Part shown: positions 9,210-17,194 of the stretch, piece after piece
Position numbering within the stretch: position 1 is the stretch's first letter
Layout: every line of letters starts with the position of its first letter
Origin: JBKBIP01 sp046297495
Lineage (GTDB): Bacteria; Planctomycetota; Planctomycetia; Gemmatales; Gemmataceae
Length of the DNA stretch: 64,000 nt
Direction: 5' to 3'
Assembly: GCA_046297495.1 (NCBI GenBank)
Contig: JBKBIP010000019.1
Coordinates: 47,166 to 111,165, forward strand
Program-made: the position numbers and the translations under genes
Notes under the pieces: model-generated
The model's database searches: none
What the model was told of the DNA's origin: nothing
The model's input: the letters and a program-made list of their open reading frames with translations, nothing else

Positions 9210-9305
9210 TCCGGACGACATTCATGAATAGTAGTCGAGTTTTGATTTTACAGACGCTGTCCAAATACGGTTTTATTGTCTTGCAATATGCTCTCAGGAT
9301 GCCTT

Positions 9306-12218
9306 ATGACCACTGAACTACCCAAACAATACGACCCCCGCGCGGCTCAGCAAAAGTGGCTGCAATTCTGGAATGAACGGGGGTATTTCCATAGCCGGCC
9401 CGATCCGAATCGGGAGCCGTTTTGCATTGTCATTCCGCCGCCGAACGTCACCGGCGCCCTGCACATGGGACATGCCCTGAACAATACCCTGCAAGACGTG
9501 CTCATTCGTTGGCGGCGCATGCAGGGGTACAACACGCTCTGGGTGCCGGGGACCGATCACGCTGGCATCGCCACGCAAGCGACGGTCGAAAAACGATTGC
9601 GTGAAGAAGAAGGCAGGACGCGCCACGACATCGGCCGCGAAGGCTTGGTGCAACGCATCTGGCAGTGGAAAGATCAATACGAGGCGCGCATCCTGAACCA
9701 ACTGCGCGAAATGGGCTGTAGCTGCGACTGGCAGCGGACGCGCTTCACGCTGGATGATGTGTGCGCCCGGGCCGTGCGCCAGACGTTTTTCAATCTGTTC
9801 AAGGATGGTTTGATCTATCGTGGCAAGCGGTTGGTCAATTGGGATACCCAGCTGCAAACCGCCGTGGCCGATGATGAAATCTTCGAGGAAAACATCAAAG
9901 GCGGCTTCTGGACGTTTCGCTATCCGGTGCAGGGGAGCGATGAATTTATTCGTTTCTCCACGACGCGCCCGGAAACCATGCTCGGCGACACGGCGGTGGC
10001 GGTGCATCCCGACGATCCCCGCTACCAGCATCTCATCGGCAAGATGGTGACCATTCCGCTAGTGAACCGAGCCATTCCCATCATCGCCGACGCGGAGCTG
10101 GTCGATCCGACACTGGGAACGGGGGCCGTGAAGGTGACGCCAGCCCACGATCCCAACGACTATGCCTGCGGCCTACGCCACAACTTGCCGATGATCAACA
10201 TTCTCAATCCCGATGGCACGATCAACGCCAACGGCAGGCCGTTTGCTGGCTTGGATCGTTATGTGGCGCGAGAACGTGTCACCGAGGAGATGGAGAAACT
10301 CGGTCTGTTCGAGGGGCGCGAGGATCGGGACATTCCTCTAAAACACAGTGACCGCAGCAAGACGCCAGTGGAGCCGTATCTGTCCGATCAATGGTTCGTG
10401 AAGATGGCCGACTTGGCCCAAGCGGCGCTAGATGCCGTCGCCGATGGCCGGGTCACTTTCTTCCCGACCCGCTATGCCAAGACCTACCTCGATTGGCTCG
10501 GCGAGAAACGAGACTGGTGCATCAGCCGGCAGTTGTGGTGGGGACATCGCATTCCCATCTGGTACGCCCGCTGCCCCGAAGCGGAGTTGAAACGAGCCTT
10601 CGCCGACCGCGCCGACGTGTTCTGGCGGCTGGACGACGAGAACGGCCAATGGGAAATCTGCGCGCTCGATGACCTGCCCGCGGATGCCCTGGGGCCGAAG
10701 TATCCGCTGGAACAAGATGCCGACGTGCTCGATACCTGGTTCAGCTCCGCCTTGTGGCCGCACTCCACGCTCGGTTGGCCGGAACCGACGGCGGAGCTGC
10801 GGTACTACTATCCAACCAGTGTGTTAGTCACGAGCCGTGACATCATCACCCTCTGGGTGGCCCGCATGGTGATCACGGGATTGTACAACTGTCAACAAGT
10901 GCCGTTTCACCATGTGTATATTCATCCCAAAATTCTCGATGGTTTCGGCATCACGATGAGTAAAACCAAAGGGAACGGCGTCGATCCATTGGAAATCATT
11001 GAACGCTATGGCACGGATGCCTTACGCTTCGTGATGGTCATGCTGGCGACGGAAACTCAGGACAGCCGATTGCCGGTTTCCAATGTGTGCCCGCATTGCG
11101 ATCACCTGGTTCCCGTCAAGGAAGAACACATGGATTGGAAAGCGGGAAGGCCCAAAGAGAAGATCAAATGTCCGAACTGTAAAAAACCGTTTCGTCCAGG
11201 AGGTCCTTGGCACGCTCCGCATCCAGAACTGCCCACGGCGCGACAGGCAGCGGAAAAATTTGAACAGGGCCGTAACTTCGCCAACAAGCTGTGGAACGCG
11301 GCCCGGTTTCTGCTCATGAATCTGGAAGGGTACCGCCCCGAGGCGCTGCGCCTGGAGGACTTGGCTAACGAGGACCGTTGGATTCTCAGTCGGCTGACAT
11401 CGACTGTGGCCCAGGTGACGGAACAACTGGAGAATTATCATTTCAGTGACGTGGCCCGGATGATTTATGACTTCACCTGGTCGGAATTCTGCGATTGGTA
11501 CGTCGAGATGAGCAAAGGCCGGTTGCGCGACCCGGCAAGCCGGCCGTTGGCCCAGCGCCTGCTTGCCGGCGTGCTCGACGCCATCTTGCGCCTGGTGCAG
11601 CCGATCATGCCGTTCGTGGCCGAGACGATCTGGCAAGCGCTCAATGAAGCCGCCTTCGAGCGCGGCCTACTAACTCCCGAACCGGCGACCGAAAGCGTGG
11701 TCATGGCCCCCTGGCCGCGCTTTCCGACCGAATGGATCGACCGCGAACGGGAGCAGCGCACCGAACGCTTGAAGGACCTAGTGCGTTTCATCCGTGAGGT
11801 GCGTCATCACTTCATGATCGATCCCAAGGTGACGCTGCAAGTGCATGTGCGCTGTGACGCGGCGGAGACGGCCTATTTCCAGCGCCTGGCCCCGTTCACG
11901 GAGCAGATCGAAGGCGCCCGGCTGGGGGGGACCGGCCCCGATGTCGCCAAACCGCCCCATTCGGCGACGCACGTACACCCCGAGTACGAAGCCTACGTCT
12001 GCTTGGAAGGGCTGATCGACATTGAGGCCGAGAGCCAACGCCTGGAAAAACGCCTGGCCGAGAAGCGGAAACACCTGCAAAGCTCACAAGCCAAGCTCGA
12101 CAACCCCAACTTCCGCGACAAGGCCCCCGCCGAAGTCGTGCAACAACAACGCGACCTGGTAGCCGACTTGCACAACCAGATTCGCGTGCTGGAGGCGAAT
12201 CTGGCGGATTTGCGGTAA
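9306..12218 (+). CDS. valS: valyl-tRNA synthetase with zinc-ribbon insert
   Basis: 970 residues, class I synthetase. HMGH at 53-56 is the HIGH signature and TMSKT at about 549 is the KMSKS equivalent. The editing domain lies between them, then the anticodon-binding helical domain (RNFANKLWNAARF onward) and a C-terminal coiled coil from about 900. Between the catalytic core and the RNFANKLWN helix is an extra stretch of about 50 residues with CPHC (about 595-598) and CPNC (about 622-625), a predicted zinc ribbon absent from E. coli ValRS. The start at 9306 (MTTELPKQYDP) fits the family; the upstream ATG adds nothing conserved. It charges tRNA-Val. Confidence 0.95.
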   Translation: MTTELPKQYDPRAAQQKWLQFWNERGYFHSRPDPNREPFCIVIPPPNVTGALHMGHALNNTLQDVLIRWRRMQGYNTLWVPGTDHAGIATQATVEKRLREEEGRTRHDIGREGLVQRIWQWKDQYEARILNQLREMGCSCDWQRTRFTLDDVCARAVRQTFFNLFKDGLIYRGKRLVNWDTQLQTAVADDEIFEENIKGGFWTFRYPVQGSDEFIRFSTTRPETMLGDTAVAVHPDDPRYQHLIGKMVTIPLVNRAIPIIADAELVDPTLGTGAVKVTPAHDPNDYACGLRHNLPMINILNPDGTINANGRPFAGLDRYVARERVTEEMEKLGLFEGREDRDIPLKHSDRSKTPVEPYLSDQWFVKMADLAQAALDAVADGRVTFFPTRYAKTYLDWLGEKRDWCISRQLWWGHRIPIWYARCPEAELKRAFADRADVFWRLDDENGQWEICALDDLPADALGPKYPLEQDADVLDTWFSSALWPHSTLGWPEPTAELRYYYPTSVLVTSRDIITLWVARMVITGLYNCQQVPFHHVYIHPKILDGFGITMSKTKGNGVDPLEIIERYGTDALRFVMVMLATETQDSRLPVSNVCPHCDHLVPVKEEHMDWKAGRPKEKIKCPNCKKPFRPGGPWHAPHPELPTARQAAEKFEQGRNFANKLWNAARFLLMNLEGYRPEALRLEDLANEDRWILSRLTSTVAQVTEQLENYHFSDVARMIYDFTWSEFCDWYVEMSKGRLRDPASRPLAQRLLAGVLDAILRLVQPIMPFVAETIWQALNEAAFERGLLTPEPATESVVMAPWPRFPTEWIDREREQRTERLKDLVRFIREVRHHFMIDPKVTLQVHVRCDAAETAYFQRLAPFTEQIEGARLGGTGPDVAKPPHSATHVHPEYEAYVCLEGLIDIEAESQRLEKRLAEKRKHLQSSQAKLDNPNFRDKAPAEVVQQQRDLVADLHNQIRVLEANLADLR

Positions 12219-12270
12219 GATGTTGACACCAAGAGCCTAATGGACTCACCATTGTCATTCGCGGTTTTTC

Positions 12271-12336
12271 GTTTAGCGACGCTTCGTGGAAGAAGCGTTG
12301 CGGGTAGTCCAACGCTTCCACAAAGCGTCGCTAAAC
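12271..12336. repeat. palindrome, GTTTAGCGACGCTT family
   Basis: Outer arms GTTTAGCGACGCTT and AAAGCGTCGCTAAAC, with inner arms AGAAGCGTT/AACGCTTCC, form a 66-base near-perfect palindrome between valS and the MarR gene. The same arms, with one change (A to G, paired with T to C), recur at 58898-58930. Confidence 0.8.
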
Positions 12337-12367
12337 ATGGGTTTGTTTGTCGCGTCTAAAATCCGTC

Positions 12368-12396
12368 TGGACAATTATTGTTTGGCCAAGTATGAT
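12368..12396 (+). promoter_or_regulatory. promoter with overlapping palindromic operator for the MarR gene
   Basis: TGGACA (12368-12373), 17 bases, TATGAT (12391-12396). The perfect palindrome ACAATTATTGT (12371-12381) overlaps the -35 box and spacer, where an autoregulating MarR dimer would sit. The predicted start of transcription falls at about 12403, the first base of the ATG, which implies a leaderless message. Confidence 0.45.
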
Positions 12397-12402
12397 GAAG
12401 CC

Positions 12403-12894
12403 ATGACTGGGCCGCTTTCATCCCGGATGCCGCGCTTCGATTCGCTGGAACAGGAAGTGTTCCTGAACCTGTGGCGGACGTATGATCGGCTACGCCTGTT
12501 GGAGGATGAGCTGTTCAGCCAATTCGAGCTGACGCCGCAACAGTACAACGTGTTGCGTTTGCTGCGGGCCGAGCATCCGGGGAGTCTGCCTACGTTGACC
12601 TTGGCTCATCGGCTGGTGTCGCGCGCTCCCGACATCACCCGCATGGTGGACAAGCTGGAGCGGCGCGGCCTGGTGGCGCGCGAACGACCAGCGGACAATC
12701 GCCGCACGGTGCGCGTGGCCATCACCGACGCGGGCATGCGCCTGTTGGACCGAATGGCCGAGCCGTTGCGCCAGTGCCACCGGCGCCAGCTCGGCCACCT
12801 CAGCACCCAGGAGCTGAAGAAGCTATGCACGCTGTTACAGGACGCCCGCCAACCACACGAAGAAGAAAATAGCAGCTGGCGGAAACGACTATGA
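12403..12894 (+). CDS. MarR-family transcriptional regulator
   Basis: 163 residues. A winged helix-turn-helix spans about 40-110 with LTPQQYNVLRLLRA, the recognition-helix stretch APDITRMVDKLERRGLV and the wing ADNRRTVRVAITDAG, the hallmark of MarR dimers. The start at 12403 is chosen because upstream in-frame codons run through the palindrome at 12271-12336 and a promoter-like sequence. No good ribosome site precedes it, consistent with a leaderless transcript. The FAD-dependent enzyme downstream (13089) is a possible target, but a 194-bp gap with its own repeat separates them. The ligand is unknown. Confidence 0.85.
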   Translation: MTGPLSSRMPRFDSLEQEVFLNLWRTYDRLRLLEDELFSQFELTPQQYNVLRLLRAEHPGSLPTLTLAHRLVSRAPDITRMVDKLERRGLVARERPADNRRTVRVAITDAGMRLLDRMAEPLRQCHRRQLGHLSTQELKKLCTLLQDARQPHEEENSSWRKRL

Positions 12895-12969
12895 GTGCCC
12901 CGTTGGGCCAGAACGTACCCGATCGCGTCCGCTTTCATTCCACCGTCAAGTTGCGGCAGGTGATAAAGG

Positions 12970-12996
12970 GGGGTGGGGTGGAATGGAACAATGAAA
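12970..12996 (+). repeat. dispersed GGTGGAATGGAACAATGAAA repeat, copy 1
   Basis: 27 bases match the copy at 63185-63211 at 26 positions. It is G-rich, not palindromic, and intergenic in both places. It lies in the gap between the MarR gene and the FAD enzyme. Confidence 0.6.
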
Positions 12997-13088
12997 CCAA
13001 GTCATTGATGTTAGCCAGTAACGCGCTGTCTATGCAATAAGACAAGTTCAAACCGGAATAGGTTCACTGCTTCACGAGAGGAATCATC

Positions 13089-14339
13089 ATGGCATCCGTG
13101 TCACCGGAACATTGTGATGTGGTCGTCATCGGCGGCGGGCCGGCGGGAGCGACGGCGGCCACGCTCATCGCGCAACAGGGCTATCGAGTGCGTCTCTTCG
13201 AGCGGGAACGGTTTCCGCGCTTTCACATCGGTGAATCGCTGATACCAATGACGTATTGGGTGCTCCAACGGCTCAACATGCTCGACAAGCTGCGGAACAG
13301 TCATCACGTCAAGAAGTACAGCGTCCAGTTCGTCAACGAGCGCGGCAAGCTGTCGGAGCCGTTCTACTTTCTCGATCATCGGCCCCATGAAAGCTCGCAG
13401 ACCTGGCAAGTGTATCGCCAGGAATTCGATCAGATGCTGTTGGACAATGCCCGCGAACAGGGGGTGGCCGTCGAGGAAGGAACGCGGGTGGTGGAAGTGC
13501 TGTTCGAGGGGCAGCGGGCCGTCGGCGCGCGGACGCAAGACGACAGTGGCCAGACACGAGAAGTGCGCTGCCAAGTCGTGGTCGATGCCAGCGGCCAAAG
13601 CTCCCTCATCATGAGCCGCTTGGGGCTGCGCGAGTGGGACCCGGTCTTGAAGAAAGCCGCCCTGTGGACCTACTGGGAAGGGGCCTACCGCGACACTGGC
13701 CGCGACGAAGGGGCGACGCTGGTGATGGCCACGCGCGGCAAGAAGGGCTGGTTCTGGTACATTCCCCTGCGTCATAATATCGTCAGCGTCGGCGTGGTGG
13801 CCGCCTATGACTACCTATTCCTGAATCGGGACAGCAAGGACCACGAGCAAATTTACTTCGAAGAAGTGGAGCGTTGCCCCGCCTTGCCGGAACGGATCGC
13901 CCATGCCCAACGCTGTGGTCCCTATCGAGCGGCCAAGGAATACTCCTACCGCTCACGCCAGGCGGCCGGCGATGGCTGGGTGTTGGTCGGCGATGCTTAC
14001 GGCTTTCTCGACCCGCTGTACTCGTCCGGCGTGCTCTTGGCCTTGAAGTCGGGACAGTTGGCCGCCGACGCGGTGACGGAGGGATTGGCGAACAAGGACA
14101 CCTCGGCGGCGCAGCTTGGCAAATGGGAGGCGGACTACGTGCGCGGCATGGAGCGCATGCGCCGGCTCGTGGTGGCCTATTACGACGGCTTCAGCTTTGG
14201 CCGCTTCGTCCGCACCTATCCGCACCTCAAGGGACACCTAACCGACTTGCTCATTGGCGATCTGTTCAAGGACGAGCTGGATGAAGTTTGGGAACCGATG
14301 GAAACCATCCGCGCCGAGCAGGCGGCGGAGGCGGACTGA
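13089..14339 (+). CDS. FAD-dependent oxidoreductase of the flavin-halogenase-like group
   Basis: 416 residues. GGGPAG at 15-20 is the FAD dinucleotide site, FPRFHIGESLIP (about 39-50) is typical of carrier- or phenol-type halogenases, and WFWYIP at 221-226 fits the WxWxIP halogenase motif. GDAYGFLDPLYSSG at about 301 is the second flavin motif. A Lys pair (HVKKYSVQF, about residues 75-83) sits where these enzymes carry the conserved Lys near the N-terminal motif. A geranylgeranyl-reductase-type or hydroxylase role cannot be excluded because those enzymes share most of these motifs. AGAGGAA precedes the ATG. No flavin reductase or biosynthetic cluster adjoins it, so the substrate is unknown. 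Confidence 0.75.
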   Translation: MASVSPEHCDVVVIGGGPAGATAATLIAQQGYRVRLFERERFPRFHIGESLIPMTYWVLQRLNMLDKLRNSHHVKKYSVQFVNERGKLSEPFYFLDHRPHESSQTWQVYRQEFDQMLLDNAREQGVAVEEGTRVVEVLFEGQRAVGARTQDDSGQTREVRCQVVVDASGQSSLIMSRLGLREWDPVLKKAALWTYWEGAYRDTGRDEGATLVMATRGKKGWFWYIPLRHNIVSVGVVAAYDYLFLNRDSKDHEQIYFEEVERCPALPERIAHAQRCGPYRAAKEYSYRSRQAAGDGWVLVGDAYGFLDPLYSSGVLLALKSGQLAADAVTEGLANKDTSAAQLGKWEADYVRGMERMRRLVVAYYDGFSFGRFVRTYPHLKGHLTDLLIGDLFKDELDEVWEPMETIRAEQAAEAD

Positions 14340-14370
14340 TCACGGGGAAAAAGTGCCTGCCTGGTGTCCC

Positions 14371-14631
14371 CTATTTCTTCCGTTGTAGCTCTTGCACGAC
14401 ATCGGCGACCAGCGCGGGATTGTCTTGCTGCACCAGGCAATCGATCCGCGCCTGCGACAAACCCAAGGTTTGCAAGGCGGCGACGATCTGCTTCCACACC
14501 CGCTGGCGTTTCTTACCGGTCGCCAAGTACAACTCACTCACCAACTCCGCCAAGCGCTGCAGCTTGATGGCGTCAATGTTATCGTAATAGCGTTTAATGA
14601 TCTTCTGCTGATGGGGCGTGTAATCCGTCAT
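14371..14631 (-). CDS. small conserved protein of unknown function
   Basis: 86 residues, starting [18 protein letters not shown], with no signal peptide or membrane segment. It is mostly helical and charged ([18 protein letters not shown]). AAGGAGAG stands right before the ATG, a strong sign that it is real. I recall similar short proteins from planctomycete genomes but no function. It lies between the convergent FAD-enzyme gene and the divergently read dtd, 142 bp from dtd's start. Confidence 0.7.
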   Translation of the reverse strand: MTDYTPHQQKIIKRYYDNIDAIKLQRLAELVSELYLATGKKRQRVWKQIVAALQTLGLSQARIDCLVQQDNPALVADVVQELQRKK

Positions 14632-14773
14632 GGTTCACTCTCCTTGCGCATCTGGCCCAAGAGACCGGCTTGGGCACACACTCGTCAACTGGCAATCTGG
14701 TCAAGCCAACCAAGCTCTCTTATGCTATAACTTTCAGGCACGATTTCGTAAAGAGAAGGAGAACCGCCGCGCC

Positions 14774-15214
14774 ATGCGTGCCTTGCTACAACGTGTGTCC
14801 CAAGCCTGTGTGCGCACCGACGGCGCGGAGGTGGGCCGGATTGGACGCGGGCTGCTGGTGCTGCTCGGCGTACATCAATCGGACACCGCCGAGCACGCAC
14901 GCTGGCTGGCCGACAAGGTGGCGGGGCTGCGTCTGTTCGCCGACGACGCGGGAAAAATGAACCGCGATGTCACGGAGATCGGCGGCGAAGTGCTGGTGGT
15001 CAGTCAATTCACGCTGTACGGCGATTGTCGCAAAGGACGCCGGCCCAGCTTCATCGACTCGGCGGGCCCCGACGTGGCCATTCCGCTCTATGAGGCGTTC
15101 ATCGCGGCGCTGCGCGAGCACGGCCTCCCTGTGGCCACCGGCCGCTTCGGCGCCATGATGCAAGTGGAGCTAGTTAATGACGGGCCAGTAACATTGATCG
15201 TGGATAGCAAATAG
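14774..15214 (+). CDS. dtd: D-aminoacyl-tRNA deacylase
   Basis: 146 residues, the normal Dtd length. The start [19 protein letters not shown] (about 76-83) and [11 protein letters not shown] (about 135-145) include the two family signatures (SQFTL and NxGPVT) that form the D-amino-acid pocket. The enzyme removes D-amino acids, and glycine from tRNA-Ala, as proofreading. The ATG at 14774 has GAAGGAGAA upstream; the in-frame extension to 14630 is not conserved in style. The stop codon overlaps the left arm of the inverted repeat at 15213. Confidence 0.95.
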   Translation: MRALLQRVSQACVRTDGAEVGRIGRGLLVLLGVHQSDTAEHARWLADKVAGLRLFADDAGKMNRDVTEIGGEVLVVSQFTLYGDCRKGRRPSFIDSAGPDVAIPLYEAFIAALREHGLPVATGRFGAMMQVELVNDGPVTLIVDSK

Positions 15215-15307
15215 CTTTCAGCGGTCAGCGGTTAGTGACTAGCAATTGCTCATTGGCTGAAACAGATGTTATTCAGTTAATTTACTGACCGCTGAAAGCT
15301 GAAAGCT
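15213..15307. repeat. inverted repeat AGCTTTCAGCGGTCAG between dtd and the NSS symporter
   Basis: A perfect 16-bp arm pair (15213-15228 with 15285-15300) encloses a 56-base AT-richer loop, followed by an extra GAAAGCT. It occupies nearly the whole gap and could terminate dtd transcription. Confidence 0.7.
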
Positions 15308-15322
15308 AATGGAGAAGCCCTG

Positions 15323-16999
15323 ATGGCGCAAAAAGAACGATGGGCCTCACGAGTGGGCTTGGTGCTGGCCATGGCTGGCAACGCCGTGGGTTTGGGCAAC
15401 TTCCTCCGCTTCCCGGCTCAGGCGGCCATGAACGGCGGCGGGGCGTTTCTCATTCCCTATTTCGTGGCCTTGGTGCTGATGGGCCTGCCGTTGATGTGGG
15501 TCGAATGGACGATGGGCCGGTACGGCGGGCAACACGGCCATCACTCGGCTCCCGGCGTCTTTCAGGTGATGGGTCGAAACCGCATGTGGAAATACTTCGG
15601 CGTGTTTGGCCTGTGGACCTGCTTGGTGATTGCTTCGTATTATTTGTACATCGAGTCGTGGTGTTTGGCGTATGCTTGCAACTCGATCATCGGCGGCTTC
15701 GTTGGCAAGGATCAGAAAGGGGTTGTCGATTTTTTCAATGCTCTGACGGGGGAACAAAGCAATGGCATATTCGCCTTCAGCCCGTGGGGGATGGGTGTCT
15801 TCGCCATCTGCATTAGCATTAACATCTTCATCCTATCGCGCGGTTTGGTGCGGGGGATTGAGCTGGTGGCCAAAGTCGGCATGCCGTTGCTGATCGGCTT
15901 TGCCATCGTGTTGGCCGTCCGAGGCTTGATGATCAACCCCGACACCGATCCGCTCGCCAAGACCAGCGCCTTCGAGGGGCTGAATTTTGTCTGGCAGCCC
16001 GAAGTCAAATCGTTAGGGGACCCGTCCGTCTGGCTGGCCGCCGCCGGCCAAATCTTCTTCACCCTGTCCATCGGCATGGGGTCGATCCATTGCTACGCTT
16101 CCTACCTGCGGGAAAAAGATGATGTGGCCTTGACAGGCGCCACCACGGCCTGGACGAACGAGTTCTGCGAAGTCGTGTTAGGAGGGACGATCTTGATCCC
16201 CATCGCGGTGGCTTACCTGGGGCTGACGCAAGTGGAAGCGACGGCCCGCACGGGGGGCGGCTTCGAGATCGGCTTTCTCGTCTTTCCCACCTTGTTCAAC
16301 AATTGGGGCGCCTTCGCCCCCGCCGCCGGCTTTTTGTGGTTTGGCCTGCTGTTCTTCGCCGCTATCACCAGCTCACTGGCCATGGGACAGCCCATCATGG
16401 CCTTCTTGGGGGAAGAGTTCGGCATGCGCCGCGAGAAGTGCGCCCTGGCCTTAGGGGGCATGGTGCTGGCTCTGGCTATTCCGGTGGCCGTCTTCAACCG
16501 CGACAGCTTTTTCGAGGAGTTTGACTACTTTGCCGGCACGCTGATGTTGGTCGTTTTCGCCTTGGTCGAAACCGTCTTGTTCGCCTGGGTCTTTGGCATG
16601 ACGCTTGGTTGGCAGGAACTGAACAAGGGGGCCGAGCTGTGGGTGCCCAAGGTGTTTTATTTCATCATTAAGTATGTGACGCCACTCTTGCTGCTTATCA
16701 TTCTAGCTTCTTACGTGTTCAAGCCAGAGGGGGACTGGGGACCGTATTTGCAAAAACTCAGCGCCGGGGAGCCTGTGCAATGGCGGCCGGCTGACAATGG
16801 ATTGATCGGCGTCTTGACGAACAAGGGATTGCGGCAACAGTTGGCCGATCCCACCTTGGACGAAGGCAAGCGAGGGTTCCTGCGCTCTCTCATGGTCGTT
16901 CGCACGCTGGATCGGCTCTACCTTCTGCTTGTCTTCGCCTTCCTCGCCTACCTCGTGCATCTGGCCTGGAAGAAGCGTCATGCGGAAGGGAGAGAGTGA
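15323..16999 (+). CDS. sodium-dependent symporter of the NSS/SNF family
   Basis: 558 residues with about 12 hydrophobic segments. The opening RVGLVLAMAGNAVGLGNFLRFP is the unwound first helix of neurotransmitter:sodium symporters, which binds Na+ and substrate. GGGAFLIPYF follows. Between about 470 and 525 there is a soluble loop before the last helix. GGAGAAG precedes the ATG. The gene is followed one base after its stop by a tiny one-helix protein of the MetS type, as in the MetP/MetS-type amino acid transporters. It likely imports an amino acid such as methionine or alanine; the substrate is not readable from sequence. Confidence 0.9.
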   Translation: MAQKERWASRVGLVLAMAGNAVGLGNFLRFPAQAAMNGGGAFLIPYFVALVLMGLPLMWVEWTMGRYGGQHGHHSAPGVFQVMGRNRMWKYFGVFGLWTCLVIASYYLYIESWCLAYACNSIIGGFVGKDQKGVVDFFNALTGEQSNGIFAFSPWGMGVFAICISINIFILSRGLVRGIELVAKVGMPLLIGFAIVLAVRGLMINPDTDPLAKTSAFEGLNFVWQPEVKSLGDPSVWLAAAGQIFFTLSIGMGSIHCYASYLREKDDVALTGATTAWTNEFCEVVLGGTILIPIAVAYLGLTQVEATARTGGGFEIGFLVFPTLFNNWGAFAPAAGFLWFGLLFFAAITSSLAMGQPIMAFLGEEFGMRREKCALALGGMVLALAIPVAVFNRDSFFEEFDYFAGTLMLVVFALVETVLFAWVFGMTLGWQELNKGAELWVPKVFYFIIKYVTPLLLLIILASYVFKPEGDWGPYLQKLSAGEPVQWRPADNGLIGVLTNKGLRQQLADPTLDEGKRGFLRSLMVVRTLDRLYLLLVFAFLAYLVHLAWKKRHAEGRE

Positions 17000-17000
17000 C

Positions 17001-17114
17001 ATGACAATGGATGCCTGGATTTTCATGCTGCTCAGCTGGGCCGTCATCATCGGCGCGGTGGGCTATTGTTTTTGGAAGCTGCTGAACTCGAAACGGAAGT
17101 TGGAGCAGGAGTAA
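17001..17114 (+). CDS. MetS-type small subunit of the NSS transporter
   Basis: 37 residues: a short N-terminus (MTMDA), one membrane helix (about 5-26, WIFMLLSWAVIIGAVGYCFW) and a basic tail (KLLNSKRKLEQE). The ATG is one base after the symporter's stop codon, so translation is probably coupled. This matches the small MetS subunit known beside some NSS transporters, needed for activity in Corynebacterium MetPS. It is easily missed because of its size. Confidence 0.8.
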   Translation: MTMDAWIFMLLSWAVIIGAVGYCFWKLLNSKRKLEQE

Positions 17115-17126
17115 AGGAAAAGTGGA

Positions 17127-17174
17127 GCAGGTCGCTGACCTGCCAGCGTACTGTCGGCAGGTCGGCAACCTGCC
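17127..17174. repeat. pair of GCAGGTCG(n)ACCTGC hairpins
   Basis: GCAGGTCGCTGACCTGC (17127-17143) and GGCAGGTCGGCAACCTGCC (17156-17174) are two small palindromes of the same design in the 80-base gap before the AGCS symporter. Confidence 0.65.
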
Positions 17175-17194
17175 TCACCAAACGCGGGAAGGGC

